From JAWKIW01 sp041394145 (lineage in GTDB: Bacteria > Actinomycetota > Acidimicrobiia > Acidimicrobiales > Acidimicrobilacustridaceae), in assembly GCA_041394145.1 (NCBI GenBank), contig JAWKIW010000024.1:3331-67330 (forward strand): 64,000 nucleotides of DNA, in the 5' to 3' direction. The notes under the pieces are model-generated. The model was not told where the DNA came from. It did not search any database and saw only the letters and a program-made list of their open reading frames with translations. Position numbers and translations under genes: made by a program. Below, in pieces: positions 8,128 to 16,844 of the stretch; position 1 is the stretch's first letter; every line of letters starts with the position of its first letter.

Positions 8128-8658
8128 TCAGTCGTCGTCCGCGTCGCGCAGCGCCCGGGCGACGTCGGGGGCCAGGGTCCACTCCTCGGCCGGCAGGTGG
8201 TGCTCGCGCGTCCAGGTGACGGTGAGGGGGTCGCTACCGGCGAGCTCGAGCATGTCACCACCGAGCTTCGGGTGCTGCAGGTACAGGCCGACCCGGCGGG
8301 TGAAGCCCCGGGTGCGGGTCCAGTCGCGGATGGTCTCGGGGTCGTGGCGCACGGCGGCCCCCGACAGGGTCGCGACCGTCCGTCCGTACACCCCGAGGTC
8401 GGCGTCGACCTTGCCGACGTCGTGCAGCAGCGCCGCGGCGAGGATCGCACGGGTGGCACCGTCGCCGAGCCGCGCCTGCACCCGCTTGGCCACCGCGATG
8501 CTGTGGCGCCGGTCGGCGGCTCGCATCGACGCCCACAGGCGGGCCTCACCGGGCAGGAGCTGGTCGATGGCCCAGACGCTGTCCGCGGCGCGGGGCGCCA
8601 GGGGCACCAGCGTGCCGACGGCTCGGCGCACGAGGTGCCACGGGCGCGAACGGGTCAT
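8128..8658 (-). CDS. HD-domain protein
   Basis: A 176-residue protein with the metal-binding HD signature: RRHSIAVAKRV (first His), LLHDVGK (HD pair), later HDPETIRDW and REHHLPAEEW. Such domains are phosphohydrolases acting on nucleotides or small phosphates; the substrate cannot be told from sequence. ATG 8658 overlaps the stop of the DksA-like gene by ATGA. It is the last gene of the pyrG-nudix-xerD cluster and meets the plus-strand amidase gene tail to tail with 24 bp between. Confidence 0.82.
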   Translation of the reverse strand: MTRSRPWHLVRRAVGTLVPLAPRAADSVWAIDQLLPGEARLWASMRAADRRHSIAVAKRVQARLGDGATRAILAAALLHDVGKVDADLGVYGRTVATLSGAAVRHDPETIRDWTRTRGFTRRVGLYLQHPKLGGDMLELAGSDPLTVTWTREHHLPAEEWTLAPDVARALRDADDD

Positions 8659-9011
8659 CCGGCGTGCTGGATGCAGAACCGGGTGGCCGGCATGGCCTCG
8701 AGCCGGGCCGGCTCGATCGGCTCGCCGCACGCCTGGCAGTGCCCGTAGGTGCCGTCGTCGAGGCGGGCGAGCGCCCCTTCGACGTCGGCCAGCTGGTCGC
8801 GCAGGCGCGAGGCGAGCACCTTGTGCTCACCCTGCTCGGCCGCGACCTGACCGGAGTCGGCGAAGTTGTCGTCGAAGGCGAGGTCGGACGTCTCGGGTTC
8901 GAGCTCGCCGAGCTGGCCCGCGAGCTGGTCGTGCTCGGCCTCCAGCGCGGCACGCGCCCGGCGGAAGACCTCGTCGGGATCGGGGCGGCCTGCGGCGTCG
9001 GCGTCGCTCAT
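8655..9011 (-). CDS. DksA/TraR-family zinc-finger protein
   Basis: A 118-residue protein with an N-terminal helical hairpin rich in Glu/Leu/Ala and a C-terminal zinc finger YGHCQACGEPIEPARLE...FCIQHAG, where the fourth ligand is His instead of Cys, as in many actinobacterial members. Family members act in the secondary channel of RNA polymerase or are simply zinc-binding accessory proteins. The start ATG 9011 overlaps xerD by ATGA and the stop overlaps the HD gene by ATGA, so it is translated as part of this cluster. Confidence 0.85.
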   Translation of the reverse strand: MSDADAAGRPDPDEVFRRARAALEAEHDQLAGQLGELEPETSDLAFDDNFADSGQVAAEQGEHKVLASRLRDQLADVEGALARLDDGTYGHCQACGEPIEPARLEAMPATRFCIQHAG

Positions 9012-9991
9012 GGCCGTCCACCGTAGCGGCCGGCCCGGGGATGGGCCGCGGCATACACCTGCCACAGCCGCTCGGTGGACACCAGCGTGTACACCTGCGT
9101 CGTGCTGATCGAGGCGTGGCCGAGCAGCTCCTGGACGGCCCTGATGTCGGCGCCGTGGTCGAGCATGTGGGTGGCGCACGAGTGGCGCAGCACGTGCGGT
9201 GTCAGGCGGTCGCCCAGACCGGCGGCGACGGCGTGGCGTCGGACCACGCCCCAGGCTCCCTGCCGGGACAGGCGACCGCCGCGCTGGTTCACGAAGACCG
9301 CGTCGACCTCGACCCGCCGGCCGGTCCGCTCCCCCACCAGGGCCTCTCGACCACCGACGCCGAGCCACGTGACCAGCGCCCGGCGGGCCATGCCCCCCAG
9401 GGGCACGACGCGCTCGCGCCCGCCCTTGCCCAGGACCCGCACGAGGCCGGCCTCGAGGTCGACGTCGGCGAGGGAGAGCCCGACCAGCTCGGAGATGCGC
9501 ATGCCGGTGCCGTAGAGCACCTCCAGCATCGCCCGGTCGCGGCGGGCGACCGGGTCGTCACCCTCGACCTGGTCGAGCAGCGCGGTCACCTCGTCCTCCC
9601 GCAGGGCCTTGGGCAGGCCCCGGGGCACGGCGGGCACGTCGACGTCGGCCGACGGGTCGTGCGCGGCGGTGCCCTCGACGGCCAGGAACCGGTGTAGGGA
9701 CCGCACCGCCACCATCGCCCGGCTCACCGACGCCGGCGCTCGTCCGAGCGCCCGCAGCTCGGCCACGTAGGCATCCAGATCGGCCGGCCGCACCTCGCCG
9801 AGCGACAGGCCTCGGGTGGCGAGCCAGCGGGTGTAGGCGAGCAGGTCACGACGGTAGGCGGCCAAGGTGTTGGCCGAGCGGCCCTTCTCGGCGGCCAGCC
9901 ACGCCAGGAGCTCCTCGGCCTCCAGCGCCAGCTCGACCTCCTCGTCGCCGTCGGCGCCCTCCCCGGGCCCCGCCACGAGGGAGCGGGCCAT
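9008..9991 (-). CDS. xerD: Site-specific tyrosine recombinase XerD
   Basis: Resolves chromosome dimers at dif with FtsK (family role). The 327-residue protein has an N-terminal SAM-like core-binding domain (LAWLAAEKGRSANTLAAYRRDL) and a catalytic domain with all five residues of the family: Arg in GTGMRISEL, Lys in LGKGGRERVVPL, HVLRHSCATHML (His, Arg), LGHASISTTQ (His) and the nucleophile Tyr in VYTLV. ATG 9991 overlaps the stop of the Nudix gene by one base. The same order (pyrG, nudix, xerD) exists in mycobacteria. An open frame running upstream from here into pyrG is an artefact of indels. Confidence 0.95.
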   Translation of the reverse strand: MARSLVAGPGEGADGDEEVELALEAEELLAWLAAEKGRSANTLAAYRRDLLAYTRWLATRGLSLGEVRPADLDAYVAELRALGRAPASVSRAMVAVRSLHRFLAVEGTAAHDPSADVDVPAVPRGLPKALREDEVTALLDQVEGDDPVARRDRAMLEVLYGTGMRISELVGLSLADVDLEAGLVRVLGKGGRERVVPLGGMARRALVTWLGVGGREALVGERTGRRVEVDAVFVNQRGGRLSRQGAWGVVRRHAVAAGLGDRLTPHVLRHSCATHMLDHGADIRAVQELLGHASISTTQVYTLVSTERLWQVYAAAHPRAGRYGGRP

Positions 9992-10533
9992 CACCGGCCC
10001 AGGTGCCGCAACGTCAACGTGAGCCCGATGATCGTCTTGGCGTCGGTGATCTCGCCGGCGGCGATGCGGGCGGGCACGTCGTCGATCGGCACGTGCACGA
10101 CGGTCATGTGCTGCTCCTCCACGCCCTGGCGGTCGTGCGGGACGGCCTCGAGGTCGGTGGCCAGGAACACCTACACCTCCTCGTCGGAGCACCCGGGCGA
10201 GTTGTGCAGAAGACCGCCAGCCGCTCGAGCCGGCCGGCCCGCAGGCCCACCTCCTCCACCAGCTCGCGACCGGCCGTGGTCTCGGGATCCTCGCCGTCGA
10301 CGTCGCGGATGCCGGCCGGGATCTCGAGCAGCTCCCGCTCGAGCGGGGCGCGGTACTGGCGCACCAGCACCACCGTGCCGTCGTCGAGGAGCGGCACCGC
10401 CGACACCGCTTCCGGGTGGTGCACGACGTCGCGCTGGAAGCTGGTGCCGTCGGGCCCGGTGAAGGTGGCCACGCCGAGCGACACGATCGACCCTCGTGGA
10501 CGAGGCGTCGCTCGCCTTGCGGAACCCCGTCAC
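9991..10533 (-). CDS. Nudix hydrolase, ADP-ribose pyrophosphatase-like (frameshifted)
   Basis: Matches the Nudix gene that sits between pyrG and xerD in actinobacteria. Starting at GTG 10533 (VTGFRK), the conserved core VATFTGPDGTSFQRDVV, VLVRQYRAPLERELLEIPAG and the Nudix box GEDPETTAGRELVEEVG are clear; the C-terminus ITDAKTIIGLTLTLRHLGR is in a different frame. One indel lies near 10490 and more near 10170-10200 (a CTCCTCGTCGGAG stretch). Total span is 543 bp, a multiple of three, so the errors compensate. Product likely hydrolyses ADP-ribose or a similar nucleoside diphosphate. One-base overlap with xerD. Confidence 0.8.
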
Positions 10534-10551
10534 GGGCGACCCGGCGCCTGG

Positions 10552-12209
10552 TCAGGTCGACGAGGTGAGCTCGTCGAGGTCGATGAGGTGGGGGTTGTGA
10601 CCCTCCGCCCGGTTCAACGCGGCCCGCACGAAGGCCCGGAACAGCGGGGCGGGACGGTCGGGGCGGCTCTTGAACTCGGGATGGGCCTGGGTCCCGACCC
10701 AGAACGGATGCCCGACCAGCTCGATGAACTCGACCAGGCGACCGTCGGGCGAGGTGCCCGAGCACCGGAAGCCCGTCGGAGCGTCGCGAGGTCCCTCGAG
10801 CTTGGTGCGGTAGCGGGGGTTGAACTCGTAGCGGTGGCGGTGCCGCTCGGACACGACCTCCCGCTCGTAGATCGCCGCCACCTGCGACCCGGGCGCCAGC
10901 TCGGCGATGTAGGCGCCGAGGCGCATGGTGCCGCCCAGGTCGCGCACGTCGCGCTGGGACTCCATCAGGTCGATGACGGGGTGCGGGGTCTGTGGGTCGA
11001 ACTCCGAGGAGTTGGCCCCGGTGAGCCCGGCGACGTTGCGGGCGTAGTCGATGGTCATGACCTGCATCCCCAGGCACAGGCCCAGGCACGGGATGTCGTG
11101 CTCGCGGGCGTAGCCGGCGGCGGTGACCTTGCCCTCGACGCCGCCGCTCGCCGAACCCGCCCGGGATCACGATGCCGTCGAGGTCTGCGCAGCTGCCCGT
11201 CGACCAGCAGGCCTCGACCTCCTCGGCCTGGATCCACTCGACCTGCACCCTGGCGCCGTGGTGGAAGCCGCCGTGCTTGAGCGCCTCGACCACCGAGAGG
11301 TAGGCGTCGGGGAGGCTGACGTACTTGCCGATGATGCCGACCCGGATCGGGGTCTCCGCCGTCTCGATGCGGTCGATGAGGATCTCCCACTCGGACAGGT
11401 CGATGTCGCGATCGGCGAACCCGAGGTGACGGCACACGACGCCGTCGAGGCCCTCCTCGTGCAGGACCAGGGGGACCTCGTAGAGGTTGCCGGCGTCGGC
11501 GGCGTTGACGACCCCGTCGAAGGGGACGTCGCACAGGTTGGAGATCTTGCGCTTGAGGTCGGCCGAGATGGGGGCCTCGCTACGGCACACGATGAGATCG
11601 GGCTGGATGCCGCGGCTGCGCAGCTCGGTCACCGAGTGCTGGGTCGGCTTGGTCTTCTGCTCGCCCGACGGCCCGATGAACGGGACCAGGGTCACGTGGA
11701 CGTAGCAGACGTTGTCGCGACCGACGTCGAGGCGGAACTGCCGGATGGCCTCGAGGAAGGGCAGGATCTCGATGTCGCCGACGGTGCTGCCGATCTCGGT
11801 GATCACCACGTCGACGCGTCGTCGGCCAGGCGGGTGATGCGCCGCTTGATCTCGTCGGTGATGGGGATCACCTGGACGGTCTTGCCGAGGTAGTCGCCCG
11901 ACGCTCGGCGGCGATGACCGCCGAGTAGATGGACCCGGTGGTGGCGTTGGAGTCCCGCGACAGGCTCTCGTCAACGAAGCGCTCGTAGTGGCCGAGGTCG
12001 AGGTCGGTCTCGCCGCCGTCGTCGGTGACGAACACCTCGCCGTGCTCGAACGGGTTCATGGTGCCCGGATCGACGTTCAGGTAGGGGTCGAGCTTCTGCA
12101 GGGTGACCCGCAGGCCCCTGGACTTGAGCAGCCGGCCGAGCGAGGAGGCCGTGATGCCCTTCCCCAGCGAGCTCGCCACCCCACCCGTCACGAAGATGTG
12201 CTTCGTCAC
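10552..12209 (-). CDS. pyrG: CTP synthase (frameshifted in this sequence)
   Basis: Amidates UTP to CTP using glutamine. From GTG 12209 (VTKHIFVTGGVASSLGKG, then LKSRGLRVTLQKLDPYLNVDPG) the synthetase domain is intact to about 11900, and again from ITEIGSTVGDIE (about 11800) to VIPGGFG (about 11155). The glutamine amidotransferase part resumes at GMQVMTIDYARN (11067) and runs to the stop, including HPEFKSRP. Indels fall near 11900, 11820 and 11140, the last two erasing the residues before ITEIGS and the nucleophile region GLCLGMQ. Because pyrG is essential in most bacteria and every remaining block is perfect, I take these as sequence errors. Total length fits about 552 residues. Confidence 0.93.
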
Positions 12210-12244
12210 CGAGCCCTCCACAGCCCCGACTCCACGTCGGGAGG

Positions 12245-13228
12245 TCAACCTAGCGCGACCCCGGCGACGCCGGACGCATCGCCGGTGACCTGCCCGTTCG
12301 GCCGCAGACCGGTGGCCAGGGCCAGCAGCACGGGCAGCTCGAGGTAGGCGTGGTAGGCGCCGAGGGCGCTGTAGAAGGTGCGGCCGCGGGTGTACTCGGA
12401 CCAGGCCAGCAGCACCACGGTGGCCGTCCCGGCCACCACCAGGACCGCCACCACCGCCCGGCGGCGCAGGACCCGACCCGACGGGCTGGCGTCCCAGCGG
12501 GCGTCGGCCGGCCCGCCGTGGCGGGGGAAGAACCAGCACCACACGCCGTAGTGCACGACCTGGGCGAAGGCGAACAGGGCGAGCAGCCGGGTGGCGAGGC
12601 CGCCGTCGGCGCCGGTGGGCACGATGGCCGCCAGCACCTCGCCGCGGCGCGCCGCGTCGGCGACGGGTCCCGCCGACGGGTCGGCCAACCACGGATCCAG
12701 CCAGCCCGCCAGCAGGACGACGGGCACCACCACGGCCCACGCCAGCACCACCGAGCGGAACAGCCGCCGGGGTCGACCCGCCGGCAGCGCCACGGCCGCC
12801 CACGCCCACAAGAAGGCGGCCGGCACGAGGTTGTGCAGGTGGGCCTGCACCACGAACCAGCCGTCGGCGTGGCCCAGCGTCCACGCGGCCGCCCCGGCCA
12901 GGGCGGTCAGGACCACGGCCAGCGCGGCCGGCCGGGCCCGCAGCCGCAGCACCGCGGCGGCCGCCAGCAGGCCGAACACGACGACGATCTCGACGGTGCG
13001 GCTCACCGGGCCGGCCCAGGTCAGGCGCAGCACGACCACCGCCACCAGCGCCACGTTCGCCGCCACCAGCAGCGGGCCGTGGAGCATGCTGCGGTAGTGA
13101 CCGAGCACGTAGCGGACCTCGAGCACCAGGTGCGCGACCCCGATGAGCAGCAGCCCGGTCACCGCCACCGCCAGGGGGGCGCCGAGGGCGACGCCGGTCG
13201 CCACGGCGACGAGCAGCGCCAGGCCCAC
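12245..13228 (-). CDS. Multi-pass membrane protein of unknown function
   Basis: From GTG 13228 the 327-residue protein is mostly hydrophobic with about eight to nine predicted membrane helices (for example VGLALLVAVATGVALG, LLIGVAHLVLEV, LVAANVALVAVVVLRL, VEIVVVFGLLAAAAVL). Conserved-looking polar residues sit in helices: GVAHLVLEVRYVLGHY, VQAHLHNLVPAAFLWAW and FAQVVHYGVWCWFFPRHGG. Membrane His clusters of this kind occur in metal or carotenoid-cleaving membrane enzymes, but I do not recognise the family. The start is one base from that of the divergent gene at 13230, so one of the two starts may be wrong. Gene ends 35 bp upstream of pyrG on the same strand. Confidence 0.7.
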   Translation of the reverse strand: MGLALLVAVATGVALGAPLAVAVTGLLLIGVAHLVLEVRYVLGHYRSMLHGPLLVAANVALVAVVVLRLTWAGPVSRTVEIVVVFGLLAAAAVLRLRARPAALAVVLTALAGAAAWTLGHADGWFVVQAHLHNLVPAAFLWAWAAVALPAGRPRRLFRSVVLAWAVVVPVVLLAGWLDPWLADPSAGPVADAARRGEVLAAIVPTGADGGLATRLLALFAFAQVVHYGVWCWFFPRHGGPADARWDASPSGRVLRRRAVVAVLVVAGTATVVLLAWSEYTRGRTFYSALGAYHAYLELPVLLALATGLRPNGQVTGDASGVAGVALG

Positions 13229-13229
13229 G

Positions 13230-13583
13230 GTGGCTGACCTCGGGTACCCGGCCGCGCTGGGGCTGACGCTGGCCGTCGAGGTGCCGCTGTGGACGGGGCT
13301 GATCGCCTGGGCGCTCGAGGTGCCGGTGCGCCGAGCCGCCGTCGTCGCCGTCGTGGTCAACGTCGTGTCCCACCCGCTGCTGTGGTTCGTGCTGGTCCCG
13401 GTGCTCGACGCGGCCACCGGGCCGACGGTAGTCGGCCTCCTGGCCGCCGAGGCGCTCGTCGTGCTCGGCGAGGCCATCCTCGCCCGGATCCTGCTGCGAC
13501 GTGACCTCGGTGTGCTGGTGCTCGTCTCGGTCGCCGCCAACGCCGCGTCCTTCGCGGTCGGCCTCGTGCTCTCCGGCGCGTAG
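13230..13583 (+). CDS. Small four-helix membrane protein
   Basis: From GTG 13230 a 117-residue protein with four hydrophobic helices: LGYPAALGLTLAVEVPLWTG, AAVVAVVVNVVSHPLLWFVL, VGLLAAEALVVLGEAILARI and VLVSVAANAASFAVGLVL. The NVVSHPLLWF segment (Asn...His-Pro-Leu in a helix) recurs in other small uncharacterised membrane proteins I have seen, but no function is known to me. It begins head to head with the other membrane protein and converges on the DUF35 gene with two bases between the stops, leaving no room for a separate terminator. Confidence 0.65.
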   Translation: MADLGYPAALGLTLAVEVPLWTGLIAWALEVPVRRAAVVAVVVNVVSHPLLWFVLVPVLDAATGPTVVGLLAAEALVVLGEAILARILLRRDLGVLVLVSVAANAASFAVGLVLSGA

Positions 13584-13585
13584 CC

Positions 13586-14017
13586 CTACGCCGACGCCGG
13601 GCGGAAGACCGGCAGGTGCCGACCGTCGGTGAGCGGCTCCCAGTCGACGACCACGTCGAGCCCGACCGTGACCTCGTCGGGAGCCACGCCGACCACGTTG
13701 CTCATCATCCGCACGTCCTCGGCGAGATCGACGAGGGCGACGACGTAGGGGACCCGGTCGGCGAGCACGGGCATCGCCGGCTTGGGCATCGTCGAGCAGG
13801 CGTGCACCGTGCCCCGCCCCGACGCCTCCCGCCACTCGATCGCGTCGCCCAGGCAGTGCGGGCACACCTCGCGGGGGTACCAGTGCGGTCGGTCGCAGGT
13901 GGTGCACCACGGCAGGACCAGGCGGCGCTCGCGGGTCGCCGCCCAGAACGGCGCGCCCACCTCCGACATCGGCGGCTCGAAGCGTCGCCGCTCGACGGCC
14001 TCGTCCGGCCCGCTCAC
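13586..14017 (-). CDS. Zn-ribbon/OB-fold (DUF35) protein, partner of the thiolase-fold gene
   Basis: A 143-residue protein with a rubredoxin-like zinc ribbon CTTC (x10) CPHC (about residues 38-55) followed by an OB-fold (GRGTVHACSTM, VPYVVALVDLAEDVRMMSNVVG). DUF35 proteins bind acyl-CoA and form obligate complexes with thiolase-fold enzymes or MaoC hydratases, as with ChsH2 and Ltp2 in steroid side-chain degradation. GTG 14017 overlaps the thiolase stop by GTGA, so the two subunits are translationally coupled, which supports a physical complex. Confidence 0.88.
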   Translation of the reverse strand: MSGPDEAVERRRFEPPMSEVGAPFWAATRERRLVLPWCTTCDRPHWYPREVCPHCLGDAIEWREASGRGTVHACSTMPKPAMPVLADRVPYVVALVDLAEDVRMMSNVVGVAPDEVTVGLDVVVDWEPLTDGRHLPVFRPASA

Positions 14018-15228
14018 ACCGTCGCCCCCGTGCCGAGCACCACGGTGGAGGTGGACGAGAGGACGCCGCCGCAGCCGTGGGCCACCGCGACCTCGGCGCC
14101 GTCGACCTGGCGGGGCCCGCACTCGCCCCGCAGCTGCCGCACCGCCTCGACCAGCAGGAAGATCCCGTACATGCCCGGGTGGGTGTAGGCGAGGCCGCCG
14201 CCGTTGGTGTTGGCCGGCAGCGCGCCACCCGGGCCCAGGCGGCCGTCCTCCACGAAGCCGCCACCCTCGCCCTTGCCGCAGAACCCCAGGTCCTCGAGGG
14301 CGAGCAGCACGGTGATCGTGAACGAGTCGTACAGCTCCACCACGTCGACGTCGTCGGGGCCGACGCCGGCCATGGCGAAGGCCCGCGGCCCGGAGCGGGC
14401 CCCGGCCGTGCGGGTGAGGTCGGGCATCTCCGAGATCATCGAGTGCGTGTGGGCCGTCCCCGTGCCGAGCACGTGCACCGGCGGGCGGCGCAGGTCGGCC
14501 GCCCGCTCGGCCGAGGTCAGCACGACCGCGCCGGCGCCGTCGGTGACGAGGCAGCACTCCAGCTTGTGCAGGGGGCTCGCCTCGTAGGGCGACGCCAATA
14601 CGTCGTCGACCGTGATCGGGTCCCGGAGCCGGGCCCGCGGGTTCATCGCAGCCCACCGCCGGGTGCTCACCGCGATCTCCGCCAGCTGCTCGGCGGTGGT
14701 GCCGAAGGTCGCCATGTGCCGGCTGGCGGCCAGCGCGTAGGCACCCATCGGCGCCCGCATCCCGTAGGGCAGCTCCCACTCGATCATCGGCGTGACGACC
14801 CCGGCCAGCGCCGCCCGCTGCGCACCGCCACCGAAGCCGGCGCCGCCCTTCTTGAACGAGCTGCGGGGCAGCGCGGCGTACACGACCAGGGCGACCTCGA
14901 CGTGGCCCAGGGCGATGGCCGCCGCGGCGTGCTCGACCATCACCTCGAAGCTGGACCCGCCGGTCTGGGTGGAGTCGGTCCACGTCGGCGTGATGCCGAG
15001 GAACTCGGCGAGGTCGAGCGACGGCATGAAGCCGTTGCCCGTGCAGGCGAACACGCCGTCGACGTCGGCGAGGGTCAGGCCGGCGTCGTCGAGCGCCTCG
15101 GCGATGACCGTCGCCTCCACCGCGCGCAGCGAGCCGTCGAGCTCACCCGTCGGCGACACCGCGTCCGCCACCCCGACGACCGCTGCTGCTCCCCTCGCCT
15201 GTCGACGTCGCTCGTCGGACGACCCCAC
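14014..15228 (-). CDS. Thiolase-fold protein, lipid-transfer/Ltp2 type
   Basis: A 404-residue thiolase superfamily member beginning at GTG 15228. N-terminal half: VIAEALDDAGLTLADVDGVF, then QTGGSSFEVMVEHAAAAIALG, where classical thiolases have the nucleophilic Cys; here the position looks like Ser. C-terminal half: VELYDSFTITVLLALE (Tyr), NTNGGGLAYTHPGMYG and VAHGCGGVLSS. This pattern fits the Ltp/SCP-x-like subgroup, in which some members (Ltp2) are retro-aldolases that need a DUF35 partner; the partner is the next gene. So the product may cleave a beta-hydroxyacyl-CoA side chain or be an atypical acyltransferase. The pair is an insertion relative to the mycobacterial recN-pyrG order. Confidence 0.85.
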   Translation of the reverse strand: MGSSDERRRQARGAAAVVGVADAVSPTGELDGSLRAVEATVIAEALDDAGLTLADVDGVFACTGNGFMPSLDLAEFLGITPTWTDSTQTGGSSFEVMVEHAAAAIALGHVEVALVVYAALPRSSFKKGGAGFGGGAQRAALAGVVTPMIEWELPYGMRAPMGAYALAASRHMATFGTTAEQLAEIAVSTRRWAAMNPRARLRDPITVDDVLASPYEASPLHKLECCLVTDGAGAVVLTSAERAADLRRPPVHVLGTGTAHTHSMISEMPDLTRTAGARSGPRAFAMAGVGPDDVDVVELYDSFTITVLLALEDLGFCGKGEGGGFVEDGRLGPGGALPANTNGGGLAYTHPGMYGIFLLVEAVRQLRGECGPRQVDGAEVAVAHGCGGVLSSTSTVVLGTGATV

Positions 15229-15253
15229 GGTGCTCCCCGGCCCTCGCCTGCCC

Positions 15254-16840
15254 TCAGCGCCGGCGGGGTCCGGCGGCGGTGGCGAGCAGCTCGCGTGCAT
15301 GCTCGCGTGCGGTGCCGCTGCCGGGCGAACCGGACAGCATGCGGGCGATCTCCACCTCGCGGTCCTCGCCGGCCACCGTGGCGACGCGGGTGCTCGTCCT
15401 GCCCCGCGTCGTGCCCTTGGTGACCACCACCTGGTGGTCGGCGAAGGCGGCCACCTGCGGCAGGTGGGTGACCACCAGCACCTGGTGGTGACCACCGAGC
15501 TGGGCCAGCGCCCGGCCGACGGCGACCGCCGCCGTCCCTCCGATGCCCGCGTCGACCTCGTCGAACACCAGCGTGGGCGGGGCCTCCGACAGCACCAGGC
15601 GCAGCGCGAGCATCGTCCGGGCCAGCTCGCCACCCGAGGCGACCTTGGCCAGCGGCAACGGCGGGGCACCGGGGTTGGCGGCCAGGCACATGGTGACCTC
15701 GTCGCCGGGATCGTCGCCGATCGCGACCGTCAGCCGGGCCTTCTCCATGGCGAGGTCGGCGAGGTTGCGCTGGGTCGCCTTGGCCAGCTTCGGCGCCGCG
15801 GCCCGGCGGGCGGCGCCGACCGCCGCCTCCGCGGCGCGCACCGCGGCGAGCGCCCGCTCCCGCTCCTCCTCAAGTGCCCGAGCGAGCTCGTCGCGCGACG
15901 CCAGCTCGGCCAGCCGGGCCGTCGCCTCGTCGCGGTAGGCCATCACGTCGCGCAGGGTGTCGCCGTACTTGCGGCGCAGCTCGTGCAGCAGCCGCCGACG
16001 GGCCCGCACCTCGTCGAGGCGAGCCGGGTCGTCGTCGATGGCCTCACCGATCGCCCGCACCTCAGCCGCCACGTCGCCGACCTCGGCGGCGGCGGCCGCC
16101 AGGCGCAGCTCCAGCTCGGCGAAGGGAGCGCGCCCGGCCAGCACGCCGAGCGCCGCGGCCAGGGCGTCGGCCGCGCCACCGTCGGTGCTGAGCGAGGCGG
16201 CGGCCGCCGCCGCGGCATCCCGGTGGGCGGCGGCGTCGCCCAGCAGGTCCTCCTCCCGCTCGAGCACGGCGTCCTCGTCGGGGTCGACGAGGTCGGCGGC
16301 GGTGAGCTCGTCGACCTGGAACCGCAGCAGGTCGACCTCGCGGGCGCGCTCGCGCTCGTCGCCGCCGAGGGCGGTCAGACGTGCCTCGACGTCGCCCAGG
16401 GCAGCCCGCGCCCCGTGCAGCGGCGCCAGGTCGACGCGACCGAAGCGGTCGACGGCGTCGCGCTGCACCGACATGGCCAGCAGGGACTGGTGGTCGTGCT
16501 GGCCGTGCAGGTCGACGAGGCGGCGGCCGGCGTCCGCCAGGGCGCCGACCGTGGCCAGCGAGCCGTCGAGGTAGGCGCGGGACCGGCCCGAGCGGGGCAC
16601 GACCCGGGCGAGCACGATCTCCTCGTCGCCGAGGGAGAAGCGGCCCTCGACCCGGGCCTCGTCGGCGCCGGCGCGCACCACGGTCCCGTCGGCCCGACCG
16701 CCCACCAGCAGCTCGATGGCCTCCACGACGAGGGTCTTGCCGGCCCCGGTCTCGCCGGTCACCGCCGTCATGCCCTCGCCGAGCACGAGCGACAGCTCGT
16801 GGATGACCCCGAGGTCGCGGACCACCAGCTCCTCGAGCAC
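15254..16840 (-). CDS. recN: DNA repair protein RecN
   Basis: SMC-like ATPase acting in double-strand break repair. The 528-residue product has Walker A GETGAGKT (residues 29-36), a long Ala/Glu/Arg-rich coiled coil in the middle (LEEERERALAAVRAAEAAV), the signature region VASGGELARTMLAL and Walker B LVFDEVDAGIGG, then VLVVTHLPQVAAFADHQ. Length and motifs fit without frameshift. ATG 16840 lies four bases after the nadK stop, as in other actinobacteria where tlyA-nadK-recN form one unit. Confidence 0.95.
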   Translation of the reverse strand: MLEELVVRDLGVIHELSLVLGEGMTAVTGETGAGKTLVVEAIELLVGGRADGTVVRAGADEARVEGRFSLGDEEIVLARVVPRSGRSRAYLDGSLATVGALADAGRRLVDLHGQHDHQSLLAMSVQRDAVDRFGRVDLAPLHGARAALGDVEARLTALGGDERERAREVDLLRFQVDELTAADLVDPDEDAVLEREEDLLGDAAAHRDAAAAAAASLSTDGGAADALAAALGVLAGRAPFAELELRLAAAAAEVGDVAAEVRAIGEAIDDDPARLDEVRARRRLLHELRRKYGDTLRDVMAYRDEATARLAELASRDELARALEEERERALAAVRAAEAAVGAARRAAAPKLAKATQRNLADLAMEKARLTVAIGDDPGDEVTMCLAANPGAPPLPLAKVASGGELARTMLALRLVLSEAPPTLVFDEVDAGIGGTAAVAVGRALAQLGGHHQVLVVTHLPQVAAFADHQVVVTKGTTRGRTSTRVATVAGEDREVEIARMLSGSPGSGTAREHARELLATAAGPRRR

Positions 16841-16844
16841 GGCC

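Noticed and set aside
9008..11974. A single 988-codon frame joining CTP synthase, Nudix and XerD pieces
   Set aside because: It mixes in-frame conserved blocks of pyrG and xerD with out-of-frame Arg/Pro-rich stretches exactly where indels occur. Each gene has its own start and stop at family-typical positions.
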